Shown here piece after piece: positions 35,608 through 45,975 of a DNA stretch of 64,000 bases. Source of the stretch: Leptolyngbya iicbica LK (GTDB lineage: Bacteria; Cyanobacteriota; Cyanobacteriia; Phormidesmidales; Phormidesmidaceae); NCBI RefSeq assembly GCF_004212215.1, contig NZ_QVFV01000006.1:209645-273644 (forward strand). Direction: 5' to 3'. Numbering within the stretch: position 1 is the stretch's first letter; each line of letters starts with the position of its first letter. The position numbers and the translations under genes were made by a program. The notes beneath the pieces are model-generated. The model saw nothing but the letters and a program-made list of their open reading frames with translations, did no database searches and was not told where the DNA came from.

Positions 35608-37608
35608 TTACAGCGCGTTTGCCTTAGCAACCACGTTCTCTACGGTGTAGCCAAACTTTTCAAACACAGTATTGCCAGGAGCCGAAGCACCAAAGCGCTC
35701 AACGCTGATGACATCGCCTTCAGCGCCCACATACTTGCACCAGCCCATGCCAATGCCCGCTTCCACTGCCAAGCGCTTAGTGACCGCCTTGGGGAAAACG
35801 GACTCCTGGTAAGCCGCATCTTGTGCATCAAACAATTCCCAAGAGGGCATGGAAACAACTCGCACTTTCTTGCCTGCAGCCGTCAATTGCTCGGCTGCCC
35901 TAACACACAGTTCGAGTTCGCTACCCGTACCGATCAAAATCAGGTCGGGAGTACCATCACTATCAGAGATGGTGTATGCCCCTTTGGCCACACCTTCGAT
36001 AGAAGTACCCGCGATTTGGGGTAAGTTTTGACGCGACATTGCCATTAAGGTTGGGGCTTTGCGGCTCTCAATGGCCACCTTATAGGCTCCAGATGTCTCT
36101 GTGCCGTCGGCGGGACGAATCACAGTGAGATTAGGAATGGCGCGCAAAGAAGCGATCGTTTCCACGGGCTGGTGAGTGGGGCCATCTTCACCCAAACCGA
36201 TGGAGTCGTGGGTGAGAACGTAAATCACGCCCGCCTGGGACAGAGCTGATAGGCGAATCGCCGCCCGCATGTAGTCAGCAAAGACGAGGAAGGTCGCACA
36301 GTAGGGAATGAGACCGGAATTGTGCAGTGCGATGCCGTTACAGATCGCGCCCATACCATGCTCACGCACCCCAAAGCGAATGTTGCGATTTTCGTAAGCG
36401 CCTTTTTGGAAGTCACCGGACACCTTCATGAAGGTGTTGTTGGACTTCGTCAAGTCAGCAGAGCCGCCGATCAGCTCAGGGACCACTGGAGCCAGGGCAT
36501 TCAGCGTCGCTTCAGAGGTCTTGCGAGTCGCGATCGCTTTGTCATCGGTGGTGTAAGTCGGCAGCGCATCGGCCCAGTTTTCCGGCAGCTTGCCCGACAG
36601 CATCCGCTCAAACAACGCCGCCTCTTCGGGGTACTTAGTACGATAAGTCGCCAGCGTCTCTTCCCACTCTGCTTGCAGGCTAGCTCCTCGCTCCACCGCT
36701 TTGCGCATGTGGCTCAGAGCATCTTCCGGCACTTCAAAGCTGTCGTAGTTCCAGCCCAAAGCTTCACGGGTGAGCCGAATTTCATCCGGCCCCAACGGCG
36801 CACCATGGACGCCAGCAGTATCCGCCATGTTGGGAGAACCGTAGCCAATGGTGGTCGTGACCTTAATCATGGTCGGCTTATCGGTCACCGCTTTAGCTTC
36901 TGCAATGGCTTTACCGATCGCATCCAGATCAGTGTTGCCATTTTCCACATGCAACACATGCCAGCCATAAGCTTCAAAACGCTTGGATACGTCTTCGGTG
37001 AAGGCAATATCGGTAGAACCATCAATGGAGATATGGTTGTCGTCATACAGGGCGATCAGCTTGCCGAGGCCCAGGTGTCCGGCCAGGGAACAAGCTTCAC
37101 CAGAAACCCCTTCCATATTGCAACCGTCGCCCAAGATTACGTAGGTATAGTGATCAACGATCTCGGCATCCGGCTTGTTGAAGCGGCTCGCCAAGTGCGC
37201 TTCAGCCATCGCCAAACCGACACCATTACAGATCCCCTGTCCCAATGGGCCAGTGGTCACTTCAATACCAGGCGTTTCAAAGTTTTCGGGGTGACCTGGT
37301 GTGGTCGAGCCCCACTGACGAAACTGCTTGATATCATCCAAGGAAACGCTGTCATAGCCCGTGAGGTAGAGCAGCGCATATTGCAACATGCAACCATGCC
37401 CCGCCGACAGCACGAAGCGATCGCGGTTAAACCATTGCGGGTTTTTGGGATTAAAGCGCATCACCTTATCCCACAGCACATAGGCCATCGGTGCAGCGCC
37501 CATGGGCAAACCAGGGTGGCCAGAATTTGCCTTCTGAACCGCATCAATGGCCAAAAATCGGATCGAGTTCACGCAAAGCGCTTCTAAAGATTGGGATGCG
37601 ACAACCAT
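35608..37608 (-). CDS. tkt: Transketolase
   Basis: 666 residues from ATG 37608 ([20 protein letters not shown]). A thiamine-diphosphate enzyme of the Calvin cycle and pentose phosphate pathway that moves two-carbon units. The ThDP/metal site is [21 protein letters not shown]...DDN; other marks are [53 protein letters not shown] and the substrate-site [17 protein letters not shown]. Full length, single copy in the window. A weak TAGG lies four bases before the start. Confidence 0.96.
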   Translation of the reverse strand: MVVASQSLEALCVNSIRFLAIDAVQKANSGHPGLPMGAAPMAYVLWDKVMRFNPKNPQWFNRDRFVLSAGHGCMLQYALLYLTGYDSVSLDDIKQFRQWGSTTPGHPENFETPGIEVTTGPLGQGICNGVGLAMAEAHLASRFNKPDAEIVDHYTYVILGDGCNMEGVSGEACSLAGHLGLGKLIALYDDNHISIDGSTDIAFTEDVSKRFEAYGWHVLHVENGNTDLDAIGKAIAEAKAVTDKPTMIKVTTTIGYGSPNMADTAGVHGAPLGPDEIRLTREALGWNYDSFEVPEDALSHMRKAVERGASLQAEWEETLATYRTKYPEEAALFERMLSGKLPENWADALPTYTTDDKAIATRKTSEATLNALAPVVPELIGGSADLTKSNNTFMKVSGDFQKGAYENRNIRFGVREHGMGAICNGIALHNSGLIPYCATFLVFADYMRAAIRLSALSQAGVIYVLTHDSIGLGEDGPTHQPVETIASLRAIPNLTVIRPADGTETSGAYKVAIESRKAPTLMAMSRQNLPQIAGTSIEGVAKGAYTISDSDGTPDLILIGTGSELELCVRAAEQLTAAGKKVRVVSMPSWELFDAQDAAYQESVFPKAVTKRLAVEAGIGMGWCKYVGAEGDVISVERFGASAPGNTVFEKFGYTVENVVAKANAL

Positions 37609-37873
37609 AAACCTACTACTCAAAGACGGGACAGTACTTAGCTGGGCCTCGTGCCCTTCCATCACAGGCGCTCAAAATCAAGCTGACATTATCGCAGCTC
37701 ACAAAAGCCCTCTACTTTATCATCTCATTCACAATGCGGTCTCACAAGTTAACCGCCAACGGCTGTATAGAGCCGCATAATGCCAACGGACGATTCAGGA
37801 TGGGCAAGCAGACACAGACCCAGAATTTAATAATTTTCGATAAGTCATTATACTCATCGCTCAAATTGTAACG

Positions 37874-39127
37874 TTAGTCACGGTATTTCTGGAAGACCAG
37901 TGTCACGTTATGCCCACCAAATCCAAAGGAATTAGACAACGTCACATCTACCGGCATCTGCCGTGCTTGACCAGGAACATAATCAAGGTCGCAGTTTTCG
38001 TCTGGGTTTTCTAAGTTTATGGTGGGTGGCACTTGGTCATGGGCTACAGTCATCGCTGCCGCAACTCCCTCAATGCCCCCAGACCCCCCTAGCAAGTGGC
38101 CCGTCATTGACTTGGTAGAACTGACGGCAATGTTATAAGCGTGCTCGCCGAGTGCCGTTTTGATGGCTTGCGTTTCTGTCGGATCGTTTGCCGGCGTGCT
38201 GGTGCCGTGGGCATTGACATAACTGACTTGATCCGGTGTGATGCCGGCATCTTTCAGGGCGAGTTGGATGCAGCGGGCGGCACCAGCCCCTCCCGGGACC
38301 GGGGCCGTCATGTGGTAAGCATCACAGGTCATGCCATAGCCAATCATCTCACCATAGATTTTGGCTCCGCGACTCAGGGCATGATCGAGCGATTCTAAAA
38401 TCAGGATGCCGCAGCCTTCGCCAATGACAAAGCCATCGCGATCGCGATCAAACGGTCGGCTGGCAGCCTGTGGTTCATCGTTACGCACCGACAGCGCCCG
38501 CGCCGAAGCAAACCCGGCAACACCTAATGGGGTGATTGCCGCTTCGGTACCGCCACAAATCATGGCCTGGGCATACCCTTGCTGTACCAGACGAAAGGCA
38601 TCGCCGATCGCATTCGAGCCTGCCGCACAAGCCGTTACGGGACAAGAGTTAGGGCCTTTAGCACCCGTCTGAATGGCGGTCAACCCAGCAGCCATGTTGG
38701 CAATCATCATTGGCACCATAAAGGGGCTACAGCGCCCGGGGCCCCGATTGAGATACACCTCTTGCTGGTCTTCCATGACTTTGAGGCCACCAATGCCCGT
38801 ACCAATCATGACGCCAACTTGCTCAGCGTTGAGATCATTAATCTCTAATTGGGCATCGGCAAGAGCTTGCTTACTGGTGGCCACGGCAAACTGCGAAAAG
38901 CGATCCATTCGCTTAGCATCTTTGCGATCCATAAACTCGCAAGGATCAAAGCCCTTTACTTCAGCCGCAATCTGGGTTGTGTGCTTGGCAGCATCAAAAT
39001 GCGTGATCGGCCCGACTCCAGACTTACCCGCCAGCAATCCTTGCCAGTAACTGTCTAAATTGTTGCCGATGGGCGTAGTCGCCCCCAACCCAGTAATAAC
39101 GACTCGCTTTTTTTCCAACTCTGTCAT
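37874..39127 (-). CDS. fabF: 3-oxoacyl-ACP synthase II (KAS II)
   Basis: 417 residues. Elongates acyl-ACP with malonyl-ACP in type II fatty acid synthesis. The Cys-His-His triad is present: TACAAGSNAIGDAF, VNAHGTSTPANDPTE and KSMTGHLLGGSGG. It follows acpP on the same strand after 79 bases, the usual acpP-fabF arrangement, and tkt lies downstream after 265 bases with no visible gene. Confidence 0.96.
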   Translation of the reverse strand: MTELEKKRVVITGLGATTPIGNNLDSYWQGLLAGKSGVGPITHFDAAKHTTQIAAEVKGFDPCEFMDRKDAKRMDRFSQFAVATSKQALADAQLEINDLNAEQVGVMIGTGIGGLKVMEDQQEVYLNRGPGRCSPFMVPMMIANMAAGLTAIQTGAKGPNSCPVTACAAGSNAIGDAFRLVQQGYAQAMICGGTEAAITPLGVAGFASARALSVRNDEPQAASRPFDRDRDGFVIGEGCGILILESLDHALSRGAKIYGEMIGYGMTCDAYHMTAPVPGGAGAARCIQLALKDAGITPDQVSYVNAHGTSTPANDPTETQAIKTALGEHAYNIAVSSTKSMTGHLLGGSGGIEGVAAAMTVAHDQVPPTINLENPDENCDLDYVPGQARQMPVDVTLSNSFGFGGHNVTLVFQKYRD

Positions 39128-39206
39128 GGCTCACCTACAAAGCAGCGACACACTGCCGCTATTCAACGTGTCTCTGCGTTACAACATGGTCAAGTAAGGG
39201 CGATCG

Positions 39207-39452
39207 CTATGCGGCTTTCTTATCTTTGATAAAGTCCACAGCAGCTTGTACCGTGCCAATACCCTCAGCAGCTTCGTCAGGAATTTCAATATCAAATTCT
39301 TCTTCCAGGGCCATGACTAGCTCTACCGTGTCTAGAGAATCGGCACCGAGATCATTTGCAAAGCTAGCTTCGGGCTTTACTTCCGCTTCATCCACACCCA
39401 GCTGCTCAGCGACAATCTTTTGCACCTTTTCGAAAACCGCTTCCTGACTCAT
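39207..39452 (-). CDS. acpP: Acyl carrier protein
   Basis: 81 residues, highly acidic. The phosphopantetheine attachment Ser is in [18 protein letters not shown]. It carries acyl chains for FabF and other synthases, and could also serve the ketosynthase fusion at 49942-52005. An AGG lies close to the start. Confidence 0.97.
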   Translation of the reverse strand: MSQEAVFEKVQKIVAEQLGVDEAEVKPEASFANDLGADSLDTVELVMALEEEFDIEIPDEAAEGIGTVQAAVDFIKDKKAA

Positions 39453-40523
<1,071 letters not shown>

Positions 40524-40544
40524 TTCATTTGTCATGCCTTTGAC

Positions 40545-40585
40545 AACTGGTTATCTGCACGTCAGATAGCCAGTTTTGCTGTTTC
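40545..40585 (+). terminator. Intrinsic terminator of psaC
   Basis: AACTGGTTATCTG (40545-40557), loop CACGT, CAGATAGCCAGTT (40563-40575) with one mismatch, then TTGCTGTTT. Confidence 0.85.
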
Positions 40586-40701
40586 AATAAATTTTGGTCT
40601 GCTTTTTAGGAATATCCTTTACTTTGACTGCAATATTGATCAAAATCTATGCCATGAATTGAGCTAGGGTGTAGATTCTGCCGTTTTACAGTTTGCTGGA
40701 T

Positions 40702-41019
40702 ATGGCTCAAGCTCTCAATTTTGTTGTTCTCGTAGCGCACACGTTACTCCAAGCCATTCAACCCTTTTTGGTGCCCATTTGCTTTGTGGTGGCCTGGATG
40801 ACGCTGATATTTGGTGCTTGGAGTATCGGTTCCGCACTGTGGGATGGTTTTCGACGCGCCCAGCAAATGCACCGGATTCCTTGCTCAGAGTGCCAGTATT
40901 TTTCCGGCAACTATTTGCTGAAGTGTCCTTTGCATCCTAAAGAGGCCTTGTCCGAAGCCGCGATCGGTTGTCGCGATTTTGAGACGACTCGTATGGAGTG
41001 GCCGTTACCCAAGGTATAA
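40702..41019 (+). CDS. Membrane protein with four-cysteine C-terminal module
   Basis: 105 residues from ATG 40702 (MAQALNFVVLVAHTLLQAI); TTG 40693 is the alternative. Two hydrophobic segments (about 5-20 and 25-48) are followed by a soluble tail with IPCSECQYFSGNYLLKCPLH and, 15 residues on, GCRDFE. The four cysteines could bind a metal. The same cysteine arrangement ends the unrelated protein at 52914-53399. Function unknown, but the module looks conserved. Confidence 0.75.
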   Translation: MAQALNFVVLVAHTLLQAIQPFLVPICFVVAWMTLIFGAWSIGSALWDGFRRAQQMHRIPCSECQYFSGNYLLKCPLHPKEALSEAAIGCRDFETTRMEWPLPKV

Positions 41020-41100
41020 ATCCCAAAGGCCCAAAGGCTTAGTTGGCATAGGGTTACCCCCTTTAGGATTAGGAAAATAAATCGAGAATTGCGATCGCCC

Positions 41101-41466
41101 ATGCTCGTCCGAAATTTGAACGATTGTGAAATGTTCATCGCGGGTGACAACACCCAACTTCGCGAACTGTTGCACCCTGACAAACAACCGCTGGATCTAC
41201 GCTATAGCTTGGCACACGCCATGGTGCCTGCCGGGCAAACGTCTATCGACCATTCGCTGACCACCTCCGAGGTTTACTACATCTTGAGCGGTCAGGGTGA
41301 TATGCATATCAATGAAGAAGTGCAAGCGGTCAGCGCGGGGGATGCGATCTATATTCCACCCAACGCACGGCAGCACATCCATAACACTGGGCAGGAGCCG
41401 CTGGTATTTATTTGCATTGTTGATCCGGCGTGGCGAGCAGAAGATGAAACGGTCTACGCCGACTGA
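41101..41466 (+). CDS. Small cupin-domain protein
   Basis: 121 residues from ATG 41101 (MLVRNLNDCEMFIAGDNTQL); ATG 41089 is less likely. Single cupin barrel: SIDHSLTTSEVYYILSGQGD gives the first metal motif (H and E) and DAIYIPPNARQHIHNTG the second (H), so a metal can bind. Family members include isomerases, dioxygenases and sugar-binding proteins; the substrate is unknown. Confidence 0.85.
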   Translation: MLVRNLNDCEMFIAGDNTQLRELLHPDKQPLDLRYSLAHAMVPAGQTSIDHSLTTSEVYYILSGQGDMHINEEVQAVSAGDAIYIPPNARQHIHNTGQEPLVFICIVDPAWRAEDETVYAD

Positions 41467-41641
41467 GGTCGTCTGTGAACCCGCAATTCTCTTCGGAAAG
41501 TTACGGGCGCAAAATCTCCAAGTGGTGAGTCGAGAATAGTCGCCAAATCATCTGCCCACTCAGCAACGCCCGAAATCCAACATCATTCGGCGCTTAGAGG
41601 CAGCCAGTATGCGCAACAGCCAAATCTGTCACTAGTAGTAA

Positions 41642-41669
41642 AGGTGAGCACAGCTAGCCATGCTCACCT
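41642..41669. terminator. Hairpin downstream of ugd and the cupin gene
   Basis: AGGTGAGCA (41642-41650) pairs with TGCTCACCT (41661-41669) around a 10-base loop. The genes converge on it. The T-run is weak, so it may be a terminator or another small palindrome. Confidence 0.55.
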
Positions 41670-41702
41670 CGGAGTGCTATTTCAGGGATTGGCGATCGCG
41701 AT

Positions 41703-43088
41703 CTAGCGACCGATGCCCAAGTAGCGGAAGCCCCACTCTTCCATTTGCGCTTGGGGCAAGAAGTTGCGGCCATCAATCACAATCGGTGTATGCATCAGGC
41801 TCGCCATCTTGGCGTAGTCCAGCTCTAAGAACTGCTGCCAGTCGGTGACCAACACCAAAGCATCACAGCCATCAGCCAGCCGCTCAGGATCCGTCTCTAC
41901 AATTACCCCCGTCAAGCCATCCCGTAGCCCACTCTGAGACACGATCGGGTCATATGCTTTGACTTTGGCACCCAGTCGATTTAACTGCTCAATCAATGTG
42001 AGCGAGGGCGCATCCCGCATGTCGTCAGTATCGGGCTTAAAGGTCAGGCCCAACAACCCGACCGTCTTGCCCTTGAGAATCTTGAGTTCCTGCTGCAGTT
42101 TTTCCAGCGCAATGGTGCGTTGGTGTTGGTTCACGCTGACCGTGGCCTTAAGCAGTTCCGCCTCGTAGCCATAGTCATCTGCCGTGTGCAGCAGCGCTAG
42201 CACGTCTTTCGGGAAGCAGGAGCCGCCCCAGCCAATGCCCGCTTGCAAGAATTTTTCGCCAATGCGGGAATCGAGACCGATGCCTTTGGCCACTTGCACG
42301 ACATCGGCACCGACGCGATCGCAAATATTCGCGATTTCGTTAATAAAGCTAATCTTGGTCGCGAGAAACGAGTTCGAGGCATACTTCACCATTTCAGCCG
42401 AGCTCAGGTCGGTGGTCACCACCGGCACGGGCGGCAGCGAAGGATCTTCGGCAAACTTACGCTCGACGAGGGGCGCATACAGTTCCTCCATTTTGGCGAT
42501 CGCTTTGGCGCTGGTGCTACCCAACACAATGCGATCGGGATTAAACGTGTCGTAAACCGCCGACCCTTCCCGCAAAAATTCGGGATTACTCACGACATCA
42601 AAATCTGCTTTGATATCTTCTTCTGCCGGTGCCGGAGCTCCTGCCCCCACCAATGACTTCTTCCGCTCAGTGACACCATCCATCACAATCATGCGCACCC
42701 AGTCGCCAGAACCAATAGGCACGGTGGACTTGTTCACAATCACTTTATAGCCACCGTTCAGATGGGCCCCAATTCCTTTGGCCACGGCCTCAACGTACCG
42801 GGTGTCACTTTCACCCGTGGGCAGGGGCGGGGTGCCCACCGCAATAAATAGCACTTCTCCGTGCTTGACGCCCGCCGCCAAGTCAGTCGTAAAGCTAAGC
42901 CGTCCGGCATCCATCGACGACTGCATCAACTCTGACAGGCCCGGCTCATAAATTGGCGATTGGCCCGACTGCATTAATTTGACCTTTTCTGCATTGTTGT
43001 CGATGCAAATTACGTCATGGCCAATGTGCGACAGGCAAACCCCCGTCACTAAGCCAACATAGCCAGTTCCAATGACACAAACACGCAT
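41703..43088 (-). CDS. ugd: UDP-glucose 6-dehydrogenase
   Basis: 461 residues. Oxidises UDP-glucose to UDP-glucuronate with two NAD+. Rossmann motif GTGYVGLVTGVCLSHIGHD at the N-terminus, STVPIGSGDWV, and the catalytic Cys in GIGWGGSCFPKDVLAL; the C-terminal domain has LGLTFKPDTDDMRDAPS. The next gene on this strand upstream makes the following enzyme of UDP-xylose synthesis, so the pair forms one pathway; a 194-base gap separates them. Confidence 0.94.
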   Translation of the reverse strand: MRVCVIGTGYVGLVTGVCLSHIGHDVICIDNNAEKVKLMQSGQSPIYEPGLSELMQSSMDAGRLSFTTDLAAGVKHGEVLFIAVGTPPLPTGESDTRYVEAVAKGIGAHLNGGYKVIVNKSTVPIGSGDWVRMIVMDGVTERKKSLVGAGAPAPAEEDIKADFDVVSNPEFLREGSAVYDTFNPDRIVLGSTSAKAIAKMEELYAPLVERKFAEDPSLPPVPVVTTDLSSAEMVKYASNSFLATKISFINEIANICDRVGADVVQVAKGIGLDSRIGEKFLQAGIGWGGSCFPKDVLALLHTADDYGYEAELLKATVSVNQHQRTIALEKLQQELKILKGKTVGLLGLTFKPDTDDMRDAPSLTLIEQLNRLGAKVKAYDPIVSQSGLRDGLTGVIVETDPERLADGCDALVLVTDWQQFLELDYAKMASLMHTPIVIDGRNFLPQAQMEEWGFRYLGIGR

Positions 43089-43282
43089 AATAGTTCTGTC
43101 CTTTTAACACGAAGTGAGTTTACAAATACCTAACAGCCAGAGTGATGACGGCTAGGTCTAGCTTGCCCAGATACTTCAGAGAAATACAGATAGCTCATAC
43201 AAGCCACATATTCCCACATGGGTAAACGTACAGCTAACAGCAGCATCAGTCATTGATCTGCGATCGCCGCCCTGTCGGTACG

Positions 43283-44245
43283 CTAAGACACCGTAGTTTC
43301 CAATGAGAGACGCTGCTCTATTTGTAATCGCTGTTTGAAGTCTTCCACCATCTTGGTCAGCCCGACCTCAAGTGGCACGGTAGGTTGCCAGCCGAGATGG
43401 GTTTGGGCGCGGGTGATATCCGGTTGACGACGTTTGGGGTCATCTTGGGGCAGGGGTTCATATTGCAGCTCTGCACCCGGATTCACCATTTGTTGTACGG
43501 TTTGGGCCAGTTGCAGAATCGTATATTCTCCCGGATTCCCCAAATTCACGGGGCCGATGCAGTCCCCATTCATTAAGCGAATGAGTCCTTCAACCAAATC
43601 ATCCACAAAGCAAAAACTGCGAGTTTGTGAACCATCGCCATATACCGTAAGAGGAATGCCACGCAGCGCCTGCCCAACAAAATTACTGACGACGCGGCCA
43701 TCGTTTTCCAACATGCGGGGACCGTAAGTGTTGAAAATCCGGGCCACGCGAATATCTACACCGTTTTGCCGGTGGTAATCAAAGGCCAGGGTTTCGGCGA
43801 CGCGCTTGCCTTCGTCATAGCAGCTACGAATGCCGATGGTGTTGACGTTGCCCCGATAGTCTTCGGGCTGGGGATGCACTTCCGGATCACCATAGACCTC
43901 AGAAGTGGAAGCCAACAAAAAGCGCGCTTTGATGCGCTTGGCGAGACCCAGCATATTCAGCGTGCCCATGACATTCGTTTTGATGGTTTTCACGGGATTG
44001 TATTGGTAGTGCACAGGCGACGCGGGACAGGCCAAGTGATAAATCTGATCAACTTCTAGGCGAATCGGTTCGGTAATGTCGTGGCGAATGAGCTCAAAGT
44101 TTGGATTGCCAAACCAATGTTGAATATTGCGCTTATGGCCCGTAAAAAAATTATCTAGGCAGATCACATCATGCCCTGCTTGCATGAGGCGATCGACGAT
44201 GTGAGAGCCAATAAATCCAGCTCCCCCTGTGACTAAAATTCTCAT
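43283..44245 (-). CDS. UDP-glucuronate decarboxylase (UDP-xylose synthase)
   Basis: 320 residues. Extended short-chain dehydrogenase: [17 protein letters not shown]-binding motif, [35 protein letters not shown] and the catalytic YxxxK in [12 protein letters not shown]. The sequence [16 protein letters not shown] is typical of UXS enzymes, which convert UDP-glucuronate to UDP-xylose. Together with ugd it supplies sugars for exopolysaccharide or capsule. Confidence 0.9.
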   Translation of the reverse strand: MRILVTGGAGFIGSHIVDRLMQAGHDVICLDNFFTGHKRNIQHWFGNPNFELIRHDITEPIRLEVDQIYHLACPASPVHYQYNPVKTIKTNVMGTLNMLGLAKRIKARFLLASTSEVYGDPEVHPQPEDYRGNVNTIGIRSCYDEGKRVAETLAFDYHRQNGVDIRVARIFNTYGPRMLENDGRVVSNFVGQALRGIPLTVYGDGSQTRSFCFVDDLVEGLIRLMNGDCIGPVNLGNPGEYTILQLAQTVQQMVNPGAELQYEPLPQDDPKRRQPDITRAQTHLGWQPTVPLEVGLTKMVEDFKQRLQIEQRLSLETTVS

Positions 44246-44292
44246 ATAGGTGCATCAGTGATAATGAACATGGAGCTATGATTCCCGGGTTC

Positions 44293-44352
44293 TCCCATGA
44301 ACGCTCACTTCAGAAGCGGTGGGGCATTTCTCCCCACCGGAAATTCATGGGA
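44293..44352. repeat. Nested inverted repeat between the M16 and uxs genes
   Basis: Outer arms TCCCATGAA (44293-44301) and TTCATGGGA (44344-44352); inner arms CGGTGGGG (44317-44324) and CCCCACCG (44332-44339). It lies after the stop of the M16 gene, so a terminator role is possible, but there is no T-run. Confidence 0.6.
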
Positions 44353-44404
44353 TCACTCGCCTAATTAGCGCCCTAACGTCAACCACTGACAGATGACGTA
44401 TTGG

Positions 44405-45883
44405 TTAAGCTTCCGGCATCGGGATGGTGATATCCACAGTGGTCACAGTTTGGTCTGGGGTCAAGGCGCTCAGCGGCGGGGTAATGTCCGCAGCATTGCC
44501 CACCACCAAAATGACGAGATTATCGGGTTGGAGATGTTGTTGAGCGGCGGCTTGAATTGCGGCAGCGGTGGTGTTGGCGATCGCCTCGCGGAATTGAAAG
44601 ACAAAATCTTGAGGATAGCCATAATATTCATACCGCACCAACCGCGACAAGGTCTGCTCAGGACTCTGAAAGTTAAAGACAAAACTATTCAGCACTGAAT
44701 CTTGGGCGCGCTGCAGTTCGGCTTCTGAAACAGGAGCCTGCCGAACTTTAGCAATTTCATCCTCGACTGACTCGATAAAAGGCACCGTCGCCTCAGATCG
44801 CGTCTGGCCCCCACCGATAAAGATGCCGTCGTAGTCATACTGGGCCGCCCAAAAAGCATAGACCACGTAGGCTAAACCTTGACTCGATCGTACTTCGTTA
44901 AACAGCCTGCCGCCAAAGCCATTCAGCACTTCATTCAGCACGGCCATTTCGGCATAGTCGGGGGCGTTGCGTTGCCCTGCAATATGCCCAATTTGCACAT
45001 AGCTTTGGGTGAGTTGGGGCTGATCGACTAAAAACACACCCGCCTGGGCCTGGGTCGCATCGGGAATCGGGGGCAAAGTGGGAGCCTCAGGAGCCGCTTG
45101 CCAGTTGCCAAATTGCGCGGCAATCAGCTGCTTCATCGACTCAGGATCAAAGTCGCCCGCGATCGCCAAAATCGTTTGCTCAGGTTTTACTGATGCTTGA
45201 TAAAACGCCTGAATATCATCGCGGGAAATATTGTCAATCGTGCTGAACTCATAAGTACGGGCGTAGGGGCTACTGTCTCCGTATACCAACTTGCGAAACT
45301 CACGGGACGCAATGTCATCAGGGTTGTCATTGCGTCGCTGAATCGAGCCGCGATACTGATTTTTGAGAAAGTCAATGCGATCGGGGGCAAAGGCTGGACG
45401 CTGGACAACATCCGCAAAGAGGGTAAAAACGTCAGTCAAATCTTCCGTCAGAGTGTTGAAGGATGCCGTCCCTGAGTCCATGTCAATCGAGGTTTCCACT
45501 GAGGCCGCCCGTTGTTCCAGGGCCAAATTCAGCGCATCGGCGGGATAGGTCACAGTGCCGCCCAACCGCATCGCATCACCCGTGATTTCCCCTAGGCCAG
45601 TTTGGTCGCCAGGTACCAGCCGTTCTCCGGTGCGAAAAGTCGCGCTTCCGGTCACAAGGGGTAACTCGTGATCTTCCATCAGATACACCACGAGGCCGTT
45701 CGGCAGCTGATAGCGCTCATAGTCAGGAATCTGAATATCGCGCAGCGGGGGAAACTCTAACTCGGTGTAATGCTGGGCGGTGACCGCCGACGCGGGGGCG
45801 GGCGACCACCCTAGCACCAAGACCGTCGCTAAGCTCAAGACGCCTAACAGCAAGGGCAGCCAGCGAAAACGGCTAGTAATCAT
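44405..45883 (-). CDS. M16-family peptidase-like protein without the active-site motif
   Basis: 492 residues from ATG 45883 (MITSRFRWLPLLLGVLSLAT), which gives a clean signal peptide ending ASA; ATG 45904 is also possible. Two M16 half-domains. The position of the HxxEH metal site reads TGLGEITGDAMRLGGT, so the zinc ligands are missing, while the C-terminal substrate-binding RSSQGLAYVVYAFW is kept. This is the pattern of the non-catalytic partner of a two-subunit M16 peptidase. The active partner lies 92 bases upstream on this strand. Confidence 0.88.
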   Translation of the reverse strand: MITSRFRWLPLLLGVLSLATVLVLGWSPAPASAVTAQHYTELEFPPLRDIQIPDYERYQLPNGLVVYLMEDHELPLVTGSATFRTGERLVPGDQTGLGEITGDAMRLGGTVTYPADALNLALEQRAASVETSIDMDSGTASFNTLTEDLTDVFTLFADVVQRPAFAPDRIDFLKNQYRGSIQRRNDNPDDIASREFRKLVYGDSSPYARTYEFSTIDNISRDDIQAFYQASVKPEQTILAIAGDFDPESMKQLIAAQFGNWQAAPEAPTLPPIPDATQAQAGVFLVDQPQLTQSYVQIGHIAGQRNAPDYAEMAVLNEVLNGFGGRLFNEVRSSQGLAYVVYAFWAAQYDYDGIFIGGGQTRSEATVPFIESVEDEIAKVRQAPVSEAELQRAQDSVLNSFVFNFQSPEQTLSRLVRYEYYGYPQDFVFQFREAIANTTAAAIQAAAQQHLQPDNLVILVVGNAADITPPLSALTPDQTVTTVDITIPMPEA

Positions 45884-45975
45884 GATGGAAAAAGACCCAC
45901 GCATAGCGGCATTCACAGTGACAAGTGGACAACAAGGAAAGAATGAAAGAAGGGGGAGCGATCGCGGCAAACGAT

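Noticed and set aside
36322..37587. Rightward frame of 421 codons opposite tkt
   Set aside because: The leftward frame is an unmistakable transketolase; the rightward frame is only its shadow.
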